Below are positions 26,467 to 35,788 of a stretch of 64,000 nt of DNA, in pieces (the first letter of the stretch is position 1; each line of letters begins with the position of its first letter). The stretch lies in contig NZ_CP141614.1 of assembly GCF_035593265.1 (NCBI RefSeq), positions 620,001-684,000 of the forward strand, written 5' to 3'. A program made the position numbers and the translations under genes. Under the pieces are notes generated by a model. That model saw only the letters and a list, made by a program, of their open reading frames with translations, made no database searches and had not been told where the DNA came from. The stretch comes from Limnochorda sp. LNt (lineage in GTDB: Bacteria; Bacillota; Limnochordia; Limnochordales; Geochordaceae).

Positions 26467-26573
26467 GTTCTGGTGGGCGCCGCCACTTGCCGGCCTCCGT
26501 CACGCTGTAGCGTTGCGTCCTCCTGGGGAAGCAACCTTGCGTTCGCCGTGAACGGGGGCGGCTTCGTTCATCG

Positions 26574-26863
26574 TCACTGGCGTCCGGCGGTGCGGTGGTA
26601 GAGGACGGCCGAGTAGAGGATCGTGGCCATGGCGGCCGCCGCGACAGGTTCATCACCGGCAGGAAGAACGCACCCATGGCCCGGCTGCCGTAGCCGTCGA
26701 CTTGGCCCGCCAGGTTCCAGTGGATGGGCACCCGCTCAGGGAGGGCCGGGTAGAGCAGGATGCCCGCCACGAAACTCCCCACCAGTGCGAGCCAAGCGGG
26801 CCAGTCGTGGCGCACCTCTTGCCAGTCGAGCCGATAGGTGGCCTTATCAGCGTCGGGCTTCAT
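26574..26863 (-). pseudogene. DUF1648 membrane protein, frameshifted
   Basis: From ATG 26863 the frame gives MKPDADKATYRLDWQEVRHD, a membrane span (WPAWLALVGSFVAGILLYPALP) and the DUF1648 signature PERVPIHWNLAGQVDGYGS, up to FFLPVMN at about 26660. It then runs into unlike sequence. In the next frame the natural continuation VAAAAMATILYSAVLYHRTAGRQ reaches a stop at 26574. One base added or lost at about 26655 explains this. If corrected it is a protein of about 95 residues with two or three spans, like the N-terminal unit of SdpI-type proteins. Confidence 0.65.
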
Positions 26864-26960
26864 CGAGCCGTTCTTCCCCCCTTCTCTTAGTGTAGCAGCG
26901 CTGCGCCCTCACGGGAAACGCCCGGGCCTGCGTGGAACCTTGCCGCCGGGAGGGATCGCG

Positions 26961-28004
26961 ATGATGAGGCTGGCATGGCTGGTGCCCGACGCGCCGGACA
27001 GCCTGGAGTCGTTCCGTCGCTTCGGGCGGCGCCTGACCCACGTGAGTCCGACCTGGCTGCGGCTGGACGCTGAGGCGCGGCTCGAGGCGCGATGGCAGCC
27101 CGAGGTGGTCGACCTCTGCCGCGAGTACGCGGTGGCCCTGGTGCCGCTGGTGGTCAACGAGGGCTTCAAGGCCGAGGTGGCCGGCGCCATCCTGGCCGAG
27201 CCGTCGCGCCGCCGGCGTGCGGTCGACGCTCTGGTGCGCTTCGCTGACCGGCCCGAGGTGGCGGGGATCAACCTGGACTTCGAGGGGCCCTTCGGCCGAT
27301 GGCGCCATGCCTACTCCGAGTTCGTCCACGAGCTGGCGGAGCGCCTGCACGGGCTGGGCAAGGAGGTCTCCGTCGACGTGGTTTGCCAGACCCGGCCCCC
27401 TCACCCCGTCGAGTCCCTGCAGGAGGGATCGGAGCCCACGTCGGCCGCATGGATCGCCTCATGGGCGGAGCCCTACGACTACCAGGCTCTGGGCGAGGCG
27501 GTGGATCAGCTCATCCTGATGGGCTATGACTTCCATGCGCGCCTCTCGGAGCCAGGGCCGGTCGGCCCGCTGTGGTGGCTGGAGCGGGTGCTGGCCTACA
27601 CGCTCTCCGTGACGCAGGCCTCCAAGGTGGTACTGGGACTGCCCTTCTACGGGCGCCGCTGGGTTTCGAGCGGGCCGATGACCGACACGGACTGGGCGCC
27701 CCGGGAGCCCGGATCGTACGATGCGCCGCGCGCCGCCAGGGACGCCGGCTTCGAGCCGGCCGAAGGGCTCTCGTTCGCCCAGGCGGCCCAGGAGATGGCT
27801 CAGGCCACGCGCAAAGGTCGACGTCCCGAGGAGGCCTCGCCGTGGGGAGCGTATGGCCAGGCCGATGGCCGGCTGGCCGTGGTGCACTACGACGACGCCG
27901 AGAGCCTGGCGACCAAGCTCACGCTCGTCCGCCGGCACGGGCTGGCGGGTTGCGCCTTCTGGCGACTGGGGCAAGAGGATCCCGGGGTCTGGGAGCGGCT
28001 GTGA
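26961..28004 (+). CDS. GH18-family glycoside hydrolase, cytoplasmic
   Basis: 347 residues. The TIM-barrel signature is AGINLDFEG (about residue 105; Glu is the acid/base), with flanking LVVNEGFKAEV, VSVDVVCQTR, LILMGYDFHA and VVLGLPFYGRRW, most like the GH18 domain of YaaH/SleL enzymes acting on N-acetylglucosamine polymers. ATG 26961 follows GGGAGGG; upstream in-frame codons look non-coding. There is no signal peptide or LysM, so it may act on imported oligosaccharides. It is convergent with the binding-protein gene at 28065, from which a perfect hairpin separates it. Substrate (chito- or peptidoglycan fragments) is inference. Confidence 0.8.
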   Translation: MMRLAWLVPDAPDSLESFRRFGRRLTHVSPTWLRLDAEARLEARWQPEVVDLCREYAVALVPLVVNEGFKAEVAGAILAEPSRRRRAVDALVRFADRPEVAGINLDFEGPFGRWRHAYSEFVHELAERLHGLGKEVSVDVVCQTRPPHPVESLQEGSEPTSAAWIASWAEPYDYQALGEAVDQLILMGYDFHARLSEPGPVGPLWWLERVLAYTLSVTQASKVVLGLPFYGRRWVSSGPMTDTDWAPREPGSYDAPRAARDAGFEPAEGLSFAQAAQEMAQATRKGRRPEEASPWGAYGQADGRLAVVHYDDAESLATKLTLVRRHGLAGCAFWRLGQEDPGVWERL

Positions 28005-28010
28005 CGAAAG

Positions 28011-28043
28011 GAGAGAGCCCCTCGTCGGTCGAGGGGCTCTCTC
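28011..28043. terminator. Bidirectional terminator-like hairpin
   Basis: GAGAGAGCCCCTCG (28011-28024) and CGAGGGGCTCTCTC (28030-28043) are perfect complements around TCGGT, a 14-bp stem. It lies in the 60-bp gap between two convergent genes and would stop both. Confidence 0.75.
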
Positions 28044-28064
28044 GTCTGGATGGCTCTACTCGTG

Positions 28065-29354
28065 CTACCTGCGGGAGGTGGCCAGCTCCTGCAGGAGCGG
28101 CCGCAGCTGCTCGTCGATGGTCGTCAGGACCTCCTCCAGCCCGCGCTGGCCGGTCAGGTACTGATTGAGGTTGCTCAGCACGAGCTGGCCGGTGCGGCCC
28201 TGCCACTCCACGCCCTTGGGGAAGGGGTGGGCGTAGGTGGCGATCTCCAGGAAGACCGCGCGATTCTCGGGCACCTGGGGCCCGGAGAAGGCCATCTCGG
28301 CCACGGGTCGGCGGGAGGGGAAGCCCGTCGTCACGTACTCCGACTGCCACTCGTGGGACGTCACGAAGGCGATGAACCGGAAGGCGTCCTCCTTGTTGGC
28401 GGCATTGGCGGGGATGGCGTAGCCTGACCCCTCCAGGCTGGTGGCTCGGCCGCCGGCGTAGCTGAGCGGCATGTGGCCGACGTCGAAGTCGAAGTTGTAC
28501 TGCCGGCGCTGATCATCCCAGACGTAGTAGTTGGGCATCCAGGCGCCCGCCGGCGCCATGGCGATCTTGCCGGCCTTGAAGTGGGCCGCCGAGTGCGGAT
28601 ACCCCTGGGCCTGGGAGATCTCGAAGGTCGCTACCGTGTCGAGCTCGAAGAAGCGCCGGTAGAAGGAGAGGGCCTCCCGGGCCGCGGGTGATGCGAGGGC
28701 GGAGCGGCTGCGGTCGGCGGTGAAAATGTCGCCGCCGTTGGCCCAAATCAGCGTGACGTAGTGGAACCACCAGTTGGTGAAGCCGTACTGGTCGGGCCGT
28801 CCGTCACCGTCCAGGTCCCGGGTCAGCTTGCGGGCGGCGTCCAGCCACTGGTCCCAGGTGTACTCGTAGGGACGCTCCACGCCCGCCTCGTCGAAGAGCT
28901 CGGCGTTGAAGAAGAAGCCCATCATGTCGAGGTCATTGCCGAGGGCGTAGACCCGGCCCATGGCGTCGGTCCAGAGGTCCACCGAGGCGGGATAGAACTC
29001 GTCAAACCGGTAGGTGGCGTTGTGCTGCTGCAGGTACGGCCTCAGGTCCAGGAACATCCCCTGGTCGGCGACCAGCGAGCCCCACGCGCTGCTGACCCGG
29101 ACCACGTCGGGCGGCGCCCCGCCCGCGATGGCCACCGTCACCTTGTCACGCATTTCGCTCCAGCCGACCTGCTGGAACTCGATGGTGATGCCCGTCTCCT
29201 GCTGCCAGCGGTTGAAGGCGGCCTGATACTTGGCCACGATCTCGGGTGGTTCCCAGTCCCACACCACGATCTTGCGCTCGGCCGACCACGCCGACGACGT
29301 CAGGACGACGACCGCCACGATGGCTAAAGCGATTGCAACCCTGCGCCCCCGCAT
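28065..29354 (-). CDS. Extracellular sugar-binding protein (ABC, family 1)
   Basis: 429 residues from ATG 29354, with AGGGGG 9 nt upstream. The signal sequence is MRGRRVAIALAIVAVVVLTS...WSAE; no lipobox. Family-1 marks are KIVVWDWEPPEIVAKYQAAF, WQQETGITIEFQQVGW, AGGAPPDVVRVSSAWG and YALGNDLDMMGFFFNAELF, then a C-terminal PFPKGVEWQGRTGQLVLSNL. It is divergent from the eight-gene transporter operon and shares its two GGTCTAGACC operators, so the two units are probably co-regulated. It may serve one of the two permease pairs there. Confidence 0.92.
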   Translation of the reverse strand: MRGRRVAIALAIVAVVVLTSSAWSAERKIVVWDWEPPEIVAKYQAAFNRWQQETGITIEFQQVGWSEMRDKVTVAIAGGAPPDVVRVSSAWGSLVADQGMFLDLRPYLQQHNATYRFDEFYPASVDLWTDAMGRVYALGNDLDMMGFFFNAELFDEAGVERPYEYTWDQWLDAARKLTRDLDGDGRPDQYGFTNWWFHYVTLIWANGGDIFTADRSRSALASPAAREALSFYRRFFELDTVATFEISQAQGYPHSAAHFKAGKIAMAPAGAWMPNYYVWDDQRRQYNFDFDVGHMPLSYAGGRATSLEGSGYAIPANAANKEDAFRFIAFVTSHEWQSEYVTTGFPSRRPVAEMAFSGPQVPENRAVFLEIATYAHPFPKGVEWQGRTGQLVLSNLNQYLTGQRGLEEVLTTIDEQLRPLLQELATSRR

Positions 29355-29385
29355 CCACGAGCGCCCCCTCTCCGGCTGACGATCT

Positions 29386-29395
29386 GGTCTAGACC
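29386..29395. promoter_or_regulatory. DasR/NagR-type operator, site 1
   Basis: GGTCTAGACC in the context CTGGTCTAGACCGG, a perfect 10-bp palindrome. It matches 11 of 12 bases of the TGGTCTAGACCA core known for HutC-subfamily regulators of amino-sugar use. It lies 31 bp before the binding-protein start on the minus strand, a position suited to repression. Confidence 0.8.
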
Positions 29396-29445
29396 GGACA
29401 TTCGTGCCCACGGGGCTCGACTCCTGCCACCGGGAAGGAGAAAGT

Positions 29446-29455
29446 GGTCTAGACC
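29446..29455. promoter_or_regulatory. DasR/NagR-type operator, site 2
   Basis: A second GGTCTAGACC, in GTGGTCTAGACCCC, exactly 60 bp from site 1. It lies 61 bp before the TTG of the plus-strand operon. An overlapping small palindrome CTGAAA...TTTCAG follows at 29457-29472. Confidence 0.8.
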
Positions 29456-29516
29456 CCTGAAAGGAGTTTCAGATTGGGAGGGCGAATCGCGCTCACCAGG
29501 AGGGGGCACCCAGGCC

Positions 29517-32486
29517 TTGCGGTTCACCCGGCTCGGGATCGTCTGGCGGGGGGCATTGCTCGGAGTCGTCTGGTTTGGTCTGGCCACGCTGGCCGGGGCT
29601 GGCGACGCCGGTCAGCTGCCCGACGCCGGTGTCCTGCCCGACCGGGGCGAGCCGGACTACGTGGAGGCCCTGGCCGCGTGGGAGCGGGAGGGCGTCGGAC
29701 CCGTGGAGGGCGTCTCCGTCACGGTGTCGGGCGCCGACTTCGTGCGGTACGTCCCATCTCCGTGGGCGGACGACCCGGGGCCGTCGGTCGAGACGGGCAT
29801 CGGCGGGCGGCCCGAGCCCGTCCTCGTCTGGCGGAGCCCGGAGAGCCTCGTCGAGTGGGAGGTGGAGGTGCCCCGGACGGGCCTCTACCAGATCACGGTC
29901 GACTACTACCCGCTGGAGGGCAAACGGTCCTCCATCCAGCGGGATATCCGCATCAACGGGGCCTTTCCCTACGTCGAGGCCCGCCGTATCTTCTTCGAGC
30001 GCACCTTCACCGACGCCTACCCCCCGCGCCAGGACAACCGGGGCAACGACATCCGCCCGCCCCAGGTCGAGGTGCGGAGCTGGATGCGCAAGACCGTCGA
30101 GGATGCCGACGGCATGTTTCGGGAGCCCCTGCTCTTTTACTTCCGAGAGGGCGTCAATCGCTTGGCGATGTACGCCCATCGGGAGCCCATCGCCATCGCC
30201 TCCATCACGGTGCACGCCCCCCATCGCTACCCCTCCTACGCCGACGTGCTCGAGCGCTGGCGGCAGGAGGTACCGGCCGCCGACCCGTCGGGCGTCGAGG
30301 TGGTGGTCCAGGCCGAGGAGGCTGTCCTCAAGACGGATCCGACGGTGCGGCGCGAATTCAACGCGGACCCCAAGACCGTGCCGGCGTCGGAGGGCAACGC
30401 CCGCCTCAACTCGTTCGGTGGCTGGCGATGGCGTCGTGCCGGCCAGCGTGTGGTCTGGGAGTTCTCCGTGCCGGAGGACGGCTTCTACCAGATCGGTCTG
30501 CGGGTCTGGCAGGGGTACGAGTTCGTGCCCGTTGTGCGCGAGGTGCGCATCGACGGGCAGATCCTCTTCGACGAGATGCGCGAGGTGACCATCCCCTACC
30601 GCCCAGACTGGCAGTTGGTCCGGCTCGGGGAGGGGGCAACGGGTGACGGCCAGCCCTTCCTCTTTTACCTGAAGGCGGGCGCGCATACCCTGGAGCTCGT
30701 CCCGAAGGTGGGACCCGCCCGGCACACGGTGCGCACCCTGCTCTCGGTCTCCCGTGCCATGGCCGGCCTCTCCCGCCAGGTGGCCATGATCACCGGGGTC
30801 AACCCCGATCCCCACATGGAGTGGGATTTAGGGCGGCGGCTGCCGACGCTCATCCCCACGCTCCAGGAGCTGATCGACCGCCTCGAGGCCGAGTCGGAGT
30901 ATGTGTCGAGGCACCTGGCCTCCGGGGGACGCCCCGGCGTCGTCAACACCATCGCCGAGGCCGTCCACCAGATGCGGGGCATGATGTCCAGGCCCGACAG
31001 CATCCCGGCGCGTCAGGAGCAGTTCGCGGCGACGCAGACCGCCATCGGGTGGTGGGTGCTGCGTCTCCAGGAGCAGCCTCTCGAGGTCGACTGGATCTGG
31101 ATCGCCTCGTCCGACGTGCCGCCGCCGGAGGTCCGCTCCTCCTTCTGGGACCGGCTGCGTGCCAGCTGGCGCGTCTTCTTGATGAGCTTCACCCGCCCCA
31201 AGCAGTACTACGCCGTCGGCAGCGAGTACGACCCGACGCAGGAGGAGGGGGTCGTCCTCAACCTCTGGGTGGCGCGAGGCCGGGAGTGGGCGGCCATCAT
31301 GAAGGAGATGATCGAGGACGACTTCACGCCGCGCACCGGCATCAAGGTCAACGTCAACGTCGTCCCTCCCGGGCAGCTGCAGGTCGGCTTCAATGTGCTG
31401 CTGCTGGCGGCGGCGGCCGGTCGAGCGCCCGACGTGGCGACCGGCGTGGACCCCAACATCCCCGTCGAGTTCGCCATCCGGGGCGCGCTGCTCAATCTCA
31501 ACCAGTTCGCCGACTACCCCGAGGTGGCGCAGCGCTTCCGGCCGGGGGCGCTGATCCGGTACCGCCACGCCGGCGGCGACTACGCGCTCCCGGAGACCCA
31601 GGACTTCTACATGCTCTTCTACCGCACCGACATCCTCCAGGAGCTGGGGCTCGAGCCGCCGGAGACGTGGCAGGATGTCTACTCGATGCTGCCGCTGCTC
31701 CACCGCAATGGCTACGAGTTTTATTACCCCGGCGAGCCGGATCCGTGGGTGGGCTTCATCCCCTTCTTGTTTCAACATGGCGGCTCGCTCTACACCGAGG
31801 ATGGGCTCCTGTCGGCCCTGGATCGCCCGGAGGCCTACGAGGCCTTCAAGGAGTGGACCGGGCTCTTCACCAACTACCGCATCCAGAAGCAGGCCGACTT
31901 CTACAACCGCATCCGCACGGGCGAGATGCCCATCGGCATCTCCAACTACTGGACTTACGTCTTGCTCTCGACCGCTGCGCCCGAGCTGCAGGGCTGGTGG
32001 GAGATGCGGCCCATCCCGGGCCGGCGTCTGCCGGACGGGCGCATCGACCGCAGCATCGGCGGCGCCGGCCAGGTAGCGGTCATTTTCAAGCAGACCCGAT
32101 ATCCCCGGGAGTCCTGGGAGCTCTTGAAGTGGTGGACCAGCGCCGACGTCCAGGTACGCTTCGCCCGGGAACTGGAGGCTCTCATCGGGTCCGAGGCCCG
32201 GTGGAACACCGCCAACGTGGAGGCGCTCCGGGACTTACCGTGGCCTCGCAAGGACCTCGAGGCCATCGAGGAGCAGTGGCAGTGGTTCATGGAGACCCCC
32301 GTGGTGCTCGGCGGCTACTTCACGCCGCGGCACCTCAACAACGCCTGGAACCGCGTCGTCCTGCAGGGATGGCACCCCCGAGAGGCTCTGGAGGAGGCCG
32401 TCAAGGAGATCAACCGGGAGCTCGTCAAGAAGCAGGAGGAGTTCGGCATGACGCCGTCGGAGGCAGCACCGGCATGGGCCAGGTGA
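29517..32486 (+). CDS. Large secreted fusion: two CBM-like domains plus sugar-binding protein
   Basis: 989 residues. A signal peptide (RGALLGVVWFGLATLAGAGD) is followed by two similar beta-rich domains: about 90-235 (SLVEWEVEVPRTGLYQITVDY, EGVNRLAMYAHREPI) and about 255-410 (QRVVWEFSVPEDGFYQIGLRV, KAGAHTLELVPKVGP). Both have the look of carbohydrate-binding modules. A helical linker comes next, then from about 570 a family-1 binding protein (WAAIMKEMIEDDFTPRTGIK, AAAGRAPDVATGVD, ETQDFYMLFYRTDIL). TTG 29517 follows AGGAGGGGG. It starts the operon. Usual binding proteins have about 430 residues, so the 500-residue N-terminal addition is the notable feature; a role in docking long glycans is inference. 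Confidence 0.85.
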   Translation: MRFTRLGIVWRGALLGVVWFGLATLAGAGDAGQLPDAGVLPDRGEPDYVEALAAWEREGVGPVEGVSVTVSGADFVRYVPSPWADDPGPSVETGIGGRPEPVLVWRSPESLVEWEVEVPRTGLYQITVDYYPLEGKRSSIQRDIRINGAFPYVEARRIFFERTFTDAYPPRQDNRGNDIRPPQVEVRSWMRKTVEDADGMFREPLLFYFREGVNRLAMYAHREPIAIASITVHAPHRYPSYADVLERWRQEVPAADPSGVEVVVQAEEAVLKTDPTVRREFNADPKTVPASEGNARLNSFGGWRWRRAGQRVVWEFSVPEDGFYQIGLRVWQGYEFVPVVREVRIDGQILFDEMREVTIPYRPDWQLVRLGEGATGDGQPFLFYLKAGAHTLELVPKVGPARHTVRTLLSVSRAMAGLSRQVAMITGVNPDPHMEWDLGRRLPTLIPTLQELIDRLEAESEYVSRHLASGGRPGVVNTIAEAVHQMRGMMSRPDSIPARQEQFAATQTAIGWWVLRLQEQPLEVDWIWIASSDVPPPEVRSSFWDRLRASWRVFLMSFTRPKQYYAVGSEYDPTQEEGVVLNLWVARGREWAAIMKEMIEDDFTPRTGIKVNVNVVPPGQLQVGFNVLLLAAAAGRAPDVATGVDPNIPVEFAIRGALLNLNQFADYPEVAQRFRPGALIRYRHAGGDYALPETQDFYMLFYRTDILQELGLEPPETWQDVYSMLPLLHRNGYEFYYPGEPDPWVGFIPFLFQHGGSLYTEDGLLSALDRPEAYEAFKEWTGLFTNYRIQKQADFYNRIRTGEMPIGISNYWTYVLLSTAAPELQGWWEMRPIPGRRLPDGRIDRSIGGAGQVAVIFKQTRYPRESWELLKWWTSADVQVRFARELEALIGSEARWNTANVEALRDLPWPRKDLEAIEEQWQWFMETPVVLGGYFTPRHLNNAWNRVVLQGWHPREALEEAVKEINRELVKKQEEFGMTPSEAAPAWAR

Positions 32487-33436
32487 GAGGCGGCCTGGCC
32501 GTGGGGGCGCGCCCGTGGGTGGCCCCCCTGCAGGAGCTGGCCCGTCTCAGGGCACAGGTGCGCCGGCACCGCGTCGCCTATTTCTTCATGGCGCCGTTCG
32601 TTGCCGTCTTCTTCCTGCTCACGCTGGCGCCGGTGCTGGTGGCCACCTATCTGAGCTTCACCTACTTCAACCTGCTGCAGCCCCCGACCTGGATCGGCTG
32701 GTCCAACTACCGTGCCCTTTTGCTGGACGACGACATCTTCCTCATCGGCGTGCGCAACACCCTCTTCTTCGCCTTTATCTACGGACCCGTCAGCTTTATG
32801 GCCTCCTTCACTCTGGCATGGCTGATCAACCAGTTGCGAAGGCTTCGGGCCTTCTACACGCTGGCCATGTATGCCCCCAGCATCGTCAGCAGCATCGCCA
32901 TCAGCGTCATCTGGCTCTATTTCCTCGCGGGGGATCGCTACGGCCTCATCAACTACCTGCTGATGCGGGTGGGCATCCTGGAGGAGCCGTTCTTGTGGCT
33001 CAGGGACCCCCGCACCACCATGCCGAGCATCGTTGTGGTCGCCCTGTGGATGAGCCTGGGCAACCAGTTCCTCGTCTTCCTGGCGGGCCTGCAAAACGTC
33101 GATCCTCAGCTGTACGAGGCGGCGGCCATCGACGGCGTGCGCAACCGGCTGCAAGAGCTGTGGTACGTCACCATCCCGGTAATGAAGCCCCAGTTCCTCT
33201 TCGCCTCCGTCAACGCGGTGGTGGCTTCCTTCTCGGTTTTCGACATCGCAGTGGCCCTGGCGGGACTGCCCAGCCACCTCTACGCCGGGCACACCATCGT
33301 GACGCACCTCTACGACTACGCGTTCATCCGCTTCGAGATGGGCTACGCGGCGGCCATCGCCGTGATCCTCTTCTTGCTGACGTTCGCCACGGGGCGATTG
33401 GCCTTTCGACTCTTCTCCACCGGAGGGGCGTACTGA
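32474..33436 (+). CDS. Sugar ABC transporter permease A, pair 1
   Basis: 320 residues with six predicted spans, beginning YFFMAPFVAVFFLLTLAPVL. EAA loop: EAAAIDGVRNRLQE then YVTIP. ATG 32474 overlaps the preceding stop by 13 nt. The N-terminal cytoplasmic extension (about 40 Arg-rich residues) is typical of MalF-like proteins. It forms a heterodimer with the next gene product. No ATPase is encoded here, so a shared one is needed. Confidence 0.92.
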   Translation: MGQVRGGLAVGARPWVAPLQELARLRAQVRRHRVAYFFMAPFVAVFFLLTLAPVLVATYLSFTYFNLLQPPTWIGWSNYRALLLDDDIFLIGVRNTLFFAFIYGPVSFMASFTLAWLINQLRRLRAFYTLAMYAPSIVSSIAISVIWLYFLAGDRYGLINYLLMRVGILEEPFLWLRDPRTTMPSIVVVALWMSLGNQFLVFLAGLQNVDPQLYEAAAIDGVRNRLQELWYVTIPVMKPQFLFASVNAVVASFSVFDIAVALAGLPSHLYAGHTIVTHLYDYAFIRFEMGYAAAIAVILFLLTFATGRLAFRLFSTGGAY

Positions 33437-33440
33437 ATCC

Positions 33441-34334
33441 ATGATACGAGCGGCCATGACGGCCACCGCGACCGTGAAGGGGGCCGGTCGACGCCGTCTC
33501 GACTGGGGCCGCGCCGTCTTCTACGTGCTATTGACCGCGCTGGCCGCCTTTATGGCGCTGCCGCTCATCTTCATGGTCAACCAGGCGTTCAAGCCGGCGG
33601 AGGAGCTCTTCCTGTTCCCTCCGCGATTCTTCGTACGCAACCCGACCCTCAAGAACTTCCACGACCTACTCATGTCGGCCGATACCATGCTGGTGCCTTT
33701 CAGCCGGTACGTCTTCAACAGCCTGCTCGTAACCGTCTCCACGGTGTTGCTAACGGTCATCTCGGCGAGCCTCGCCGCCTACGCGGTGGCCAAGCACCGG
33801 GCGCCCGGGAGCGGGTGGCTCTTCACCCTGGTAGTGTCGGCGCTCATGTTCGCGCCCCACGTCACCCAGATCCCCCGTTACATGATCGTCAACTCCCTGG
33901 GTCTGGTGGACACGTACTGGGCCCTGATCCTGCCAGCGCTAGCCTCGCCCTACGCGCTCTTCTTGATGAAGCAGTTCATCGAGCCGCTGCCTGACGCACT
34001 GCTGGAGGCGGCCAAGGTGGACGGGGCCTCGGAGTGGCGCATCTTCTGGCAGGTCGTGATGCCGATGGCGCGCCCTGCCTGGGCGACCCTCACCATCCTC
34101 ACCTTCATCACAACATGGAACGACTTCTTCACGCCCCTCATCTTCACCCAAAGCGAGGTGATGAAGACCCTCCCTCTGGCCCTCATCACCATCTACGGCG
34201 GGCCCGGGCAGGTGGCCCGCTACGGGGCTTCGCAGGCCGCCACCTTCCTGATGACGGTGCCGACCATCGCCCTGTTCATCCTGATGCAGCGCCGGGTCAT
34301 CCAGACCATGGCATACTCCGGCATCAAGTCGTAG
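33441..34334 (+). CDS. Sugar ABC transporter permease B, pair 1
   Basis: 297 residues of the MalG type. First span VLLTALAAFMALPLIFMV, then a periplasmic segment ending PTLKNFHDLL. EAA loop EAAKVDGASEWRIF then VVMP. The C-terminus VIQTMAYSGIKS is the usual GIK-type ending. It begins 4 nt after its partner's stop. Confidence 0.92.
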   Translation: MIRAAMTATATVKGAGRRRLDWGRAVFYVLLTALAAFMALPLIFMVNQAFKPAEELFLFPPRFFVRNPTLKNFHDLLMSADTMLVPFSRYVFNSLLVTVSTVLLTVISASLAAYAVAKHRAPGSGWLFTLVVSALMFAPHVTQIPRYMIVNSLGLVDTYWALILPALASPYALFLMKQFIEPLPDALLEAAKVDGASEWRIFWQVVMPMARPAWATLTILTFITTWNDFFTPLIFTQSEVMKTLPLALITIYGGPGQVARYGASQAATFLMTVPTIALFILMQRRVIQTMAYSGIKS

Positions 34335-34345
34335 CGGAGGGACCC

Positions 34346-35788
34346 ATGGGTCGTCGCACACGTTGCATGGCGAGCTTACTCGGCTGGACACTCCTGGCGG
34401 CCTCGGCCACCGGAGCGCCCGTCGTCCGGGCGGCGGAGCCCCAGTGGGTCTGGGACGACGTCGCCGAGCGCTTCTTGCGCACGCCGGCCGGCTACGTCGT
34501 CGACCGGGTACTGTCGGTGCGGACCGAGCAGGGAGGCCTCAAGGCGCCGCAGGACCTATTTCTTGACGCCGAGGGGTACCTGTGGGTGGTGGACTCCGGC
34601 AACCACCGGGTCCTCAAGATGACGCGCGAGGGCGAGGTGCAGGCCGTGTTGCCGCGCCCCGGCTCCGGCCGCCTGCAGCGGCCGCAGGGCGTCTTCGTCG
34701 ACGACGATGGCACGGTCTACGTCGCCGACACCGGCAACGGGCGGATCGTGGTCTTCGGGCGAGAGGGGCAGTGGGTGCGGACCTACGAGGCGCCCGTCTC
34801 CTCGCTGCTGGACCCGAGCTTCACCTTCAAGCCCTCCAAGCTGCTGGTCGACAACCGGGGCTACCTCAACGTCGTCAACGAGGGGGAGTACCGGGGCATC
34901 GTGCTGCTGGACCTCGATGGGCACTTCCGGGGCTTCTTCGCACCCAACCCCGTCGGGTTCGACTGGCGGCGGCTGCTGATCCGGCTCCTGGCCACCGAGG
35001 CCCAGCGCGAGCGGATCGCCCGACTGCTGCCGCCTCCCCACTCCAACCTGACCCAGGACGCCCAGGGGTTCATCTATACGACGACGGTCCATGCGCAGCG
35101 GGGCCAGATCAAGCGCTTCAACTCCATCGGCCGCAACACCTACCCCGACAAGTCCTACGGCCATGCGTGGTATCGGGACCTGCAGCAGGTGCTCCCGCAC
35201 TTCACCGATCTGGCGGTGGACGAGACGGGCATCGTCACCGCCGTCGACGCCGCCTCCCAGCTCGTCTACCAGTACGACCAGGAGGGTAACAACCTCCTGG
35301 TCTTCGGGGGGCGGGGCGAGCGGGAGGGACGCTTCCTGTACCCATCGGCCATCGAGGTCGACGAGCGGGGGTGGCTGTACGTCGCCGACCGCGAACAGAA
35401 TGTCATCCAGGTCTTCCGGCCCACCGAGTTAATGCAGCTGGTGCACCGGGCCTCGGCACTCTACTACGACGGGCGCTACGAGGAGGCGGGCGAGCCTTGG
35501 CGGCAGGTGCTGCGGCTCGACGCCAACTACCTCATCGCCCATCGCGGGCTCGGCAGGGCCCTGCTCAAGCAGGGGCACCCCGGTGAGGCCATGCAGGAGT
35601 TTCGCTACGGCAAGGATCGGGCTGGCTACTCACGGGCGTTCGCGGAGCTCCGCTACCGCTGGATGCGTGCCAACTTCGGGTGGACGGTTCTGATCGTCGC
35701 CGGGGCGCTGGCGGGCGTGTGGCTGGCCGTGCGAGGGGCTGGCCGCATCATGCAGGCTGCCCGGCGTCACTACGGGGGATACGCGTGA
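34346..35788 (+). CDS. Secreted NHL-repeat / TPR protein with C-terminal anchor
   Basis: 480 residues. A signal peptide (MASLLGWTLLAASATGAPVVRA) leads into NHL beta-propeller repeats with repeated Y-V-A-D-x-x-N-x-R units: YLWVVDSGNHRVLKM, TVYVADTGNGRIVVFG, WLYVADREQNVIQVF. Around residues 361-425 there is one TPR-like helical pair (ALYYDGRYEEAGEPWRQVLRLD, ALLKQGHPGEAMQEF). A single membrane span near 445-462 (WTVLIVAGALAGVWLAV) faces a short cytoplasmic tail. ATG 34346 follows GGAGG. Being central to the operon and joined by 1-nt overlap to the Yip1 gene, it is probably a scaffold or glycan sensor; no enzyme motif is seen. Confidence 0.8.
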   Translation: MGRRTRCMASLLGWTLLAASATGAPVVRAAEPQWVWDDVAERFLRTPAGYVVDRVLSVRTEQGGLKAPQDLFLDAEGYLWVVDSGNHRVLKMTREGEVQAVLPRPGSGRLQRPQGVFVDDDGTVYVADTGNGRIVVFGREGQWVRTYEAPVSSLLDPSFTFKPSKLLVDNRGYLNVVNEGEYRGIVLLDLDGHFRGFFAPNPVGFDWRRLLIRLLATEAQRERIARLLPPPHSNLTQDAQGFIYTTTVHAQRGQIKRFNSIGRNTYPDKSYGHAWYRDLQQVLPHFTDLAVDETGIVTAVDAASQLVYQYDQEGNNLLVFGGRGEREGRFLYPSAIEVDERGWLYVADREQNVIQVFRPTELMQLVHRASALYYDGRYEEAGEPWRQVLRLDANYLIAHRGLGRALLKQGHPGEAMQEFRYGKDRAGYSRAFAELRYRWMRANFGWTVLIVAGALAGVWLAVRGAGRIMQAARRHYGGYA

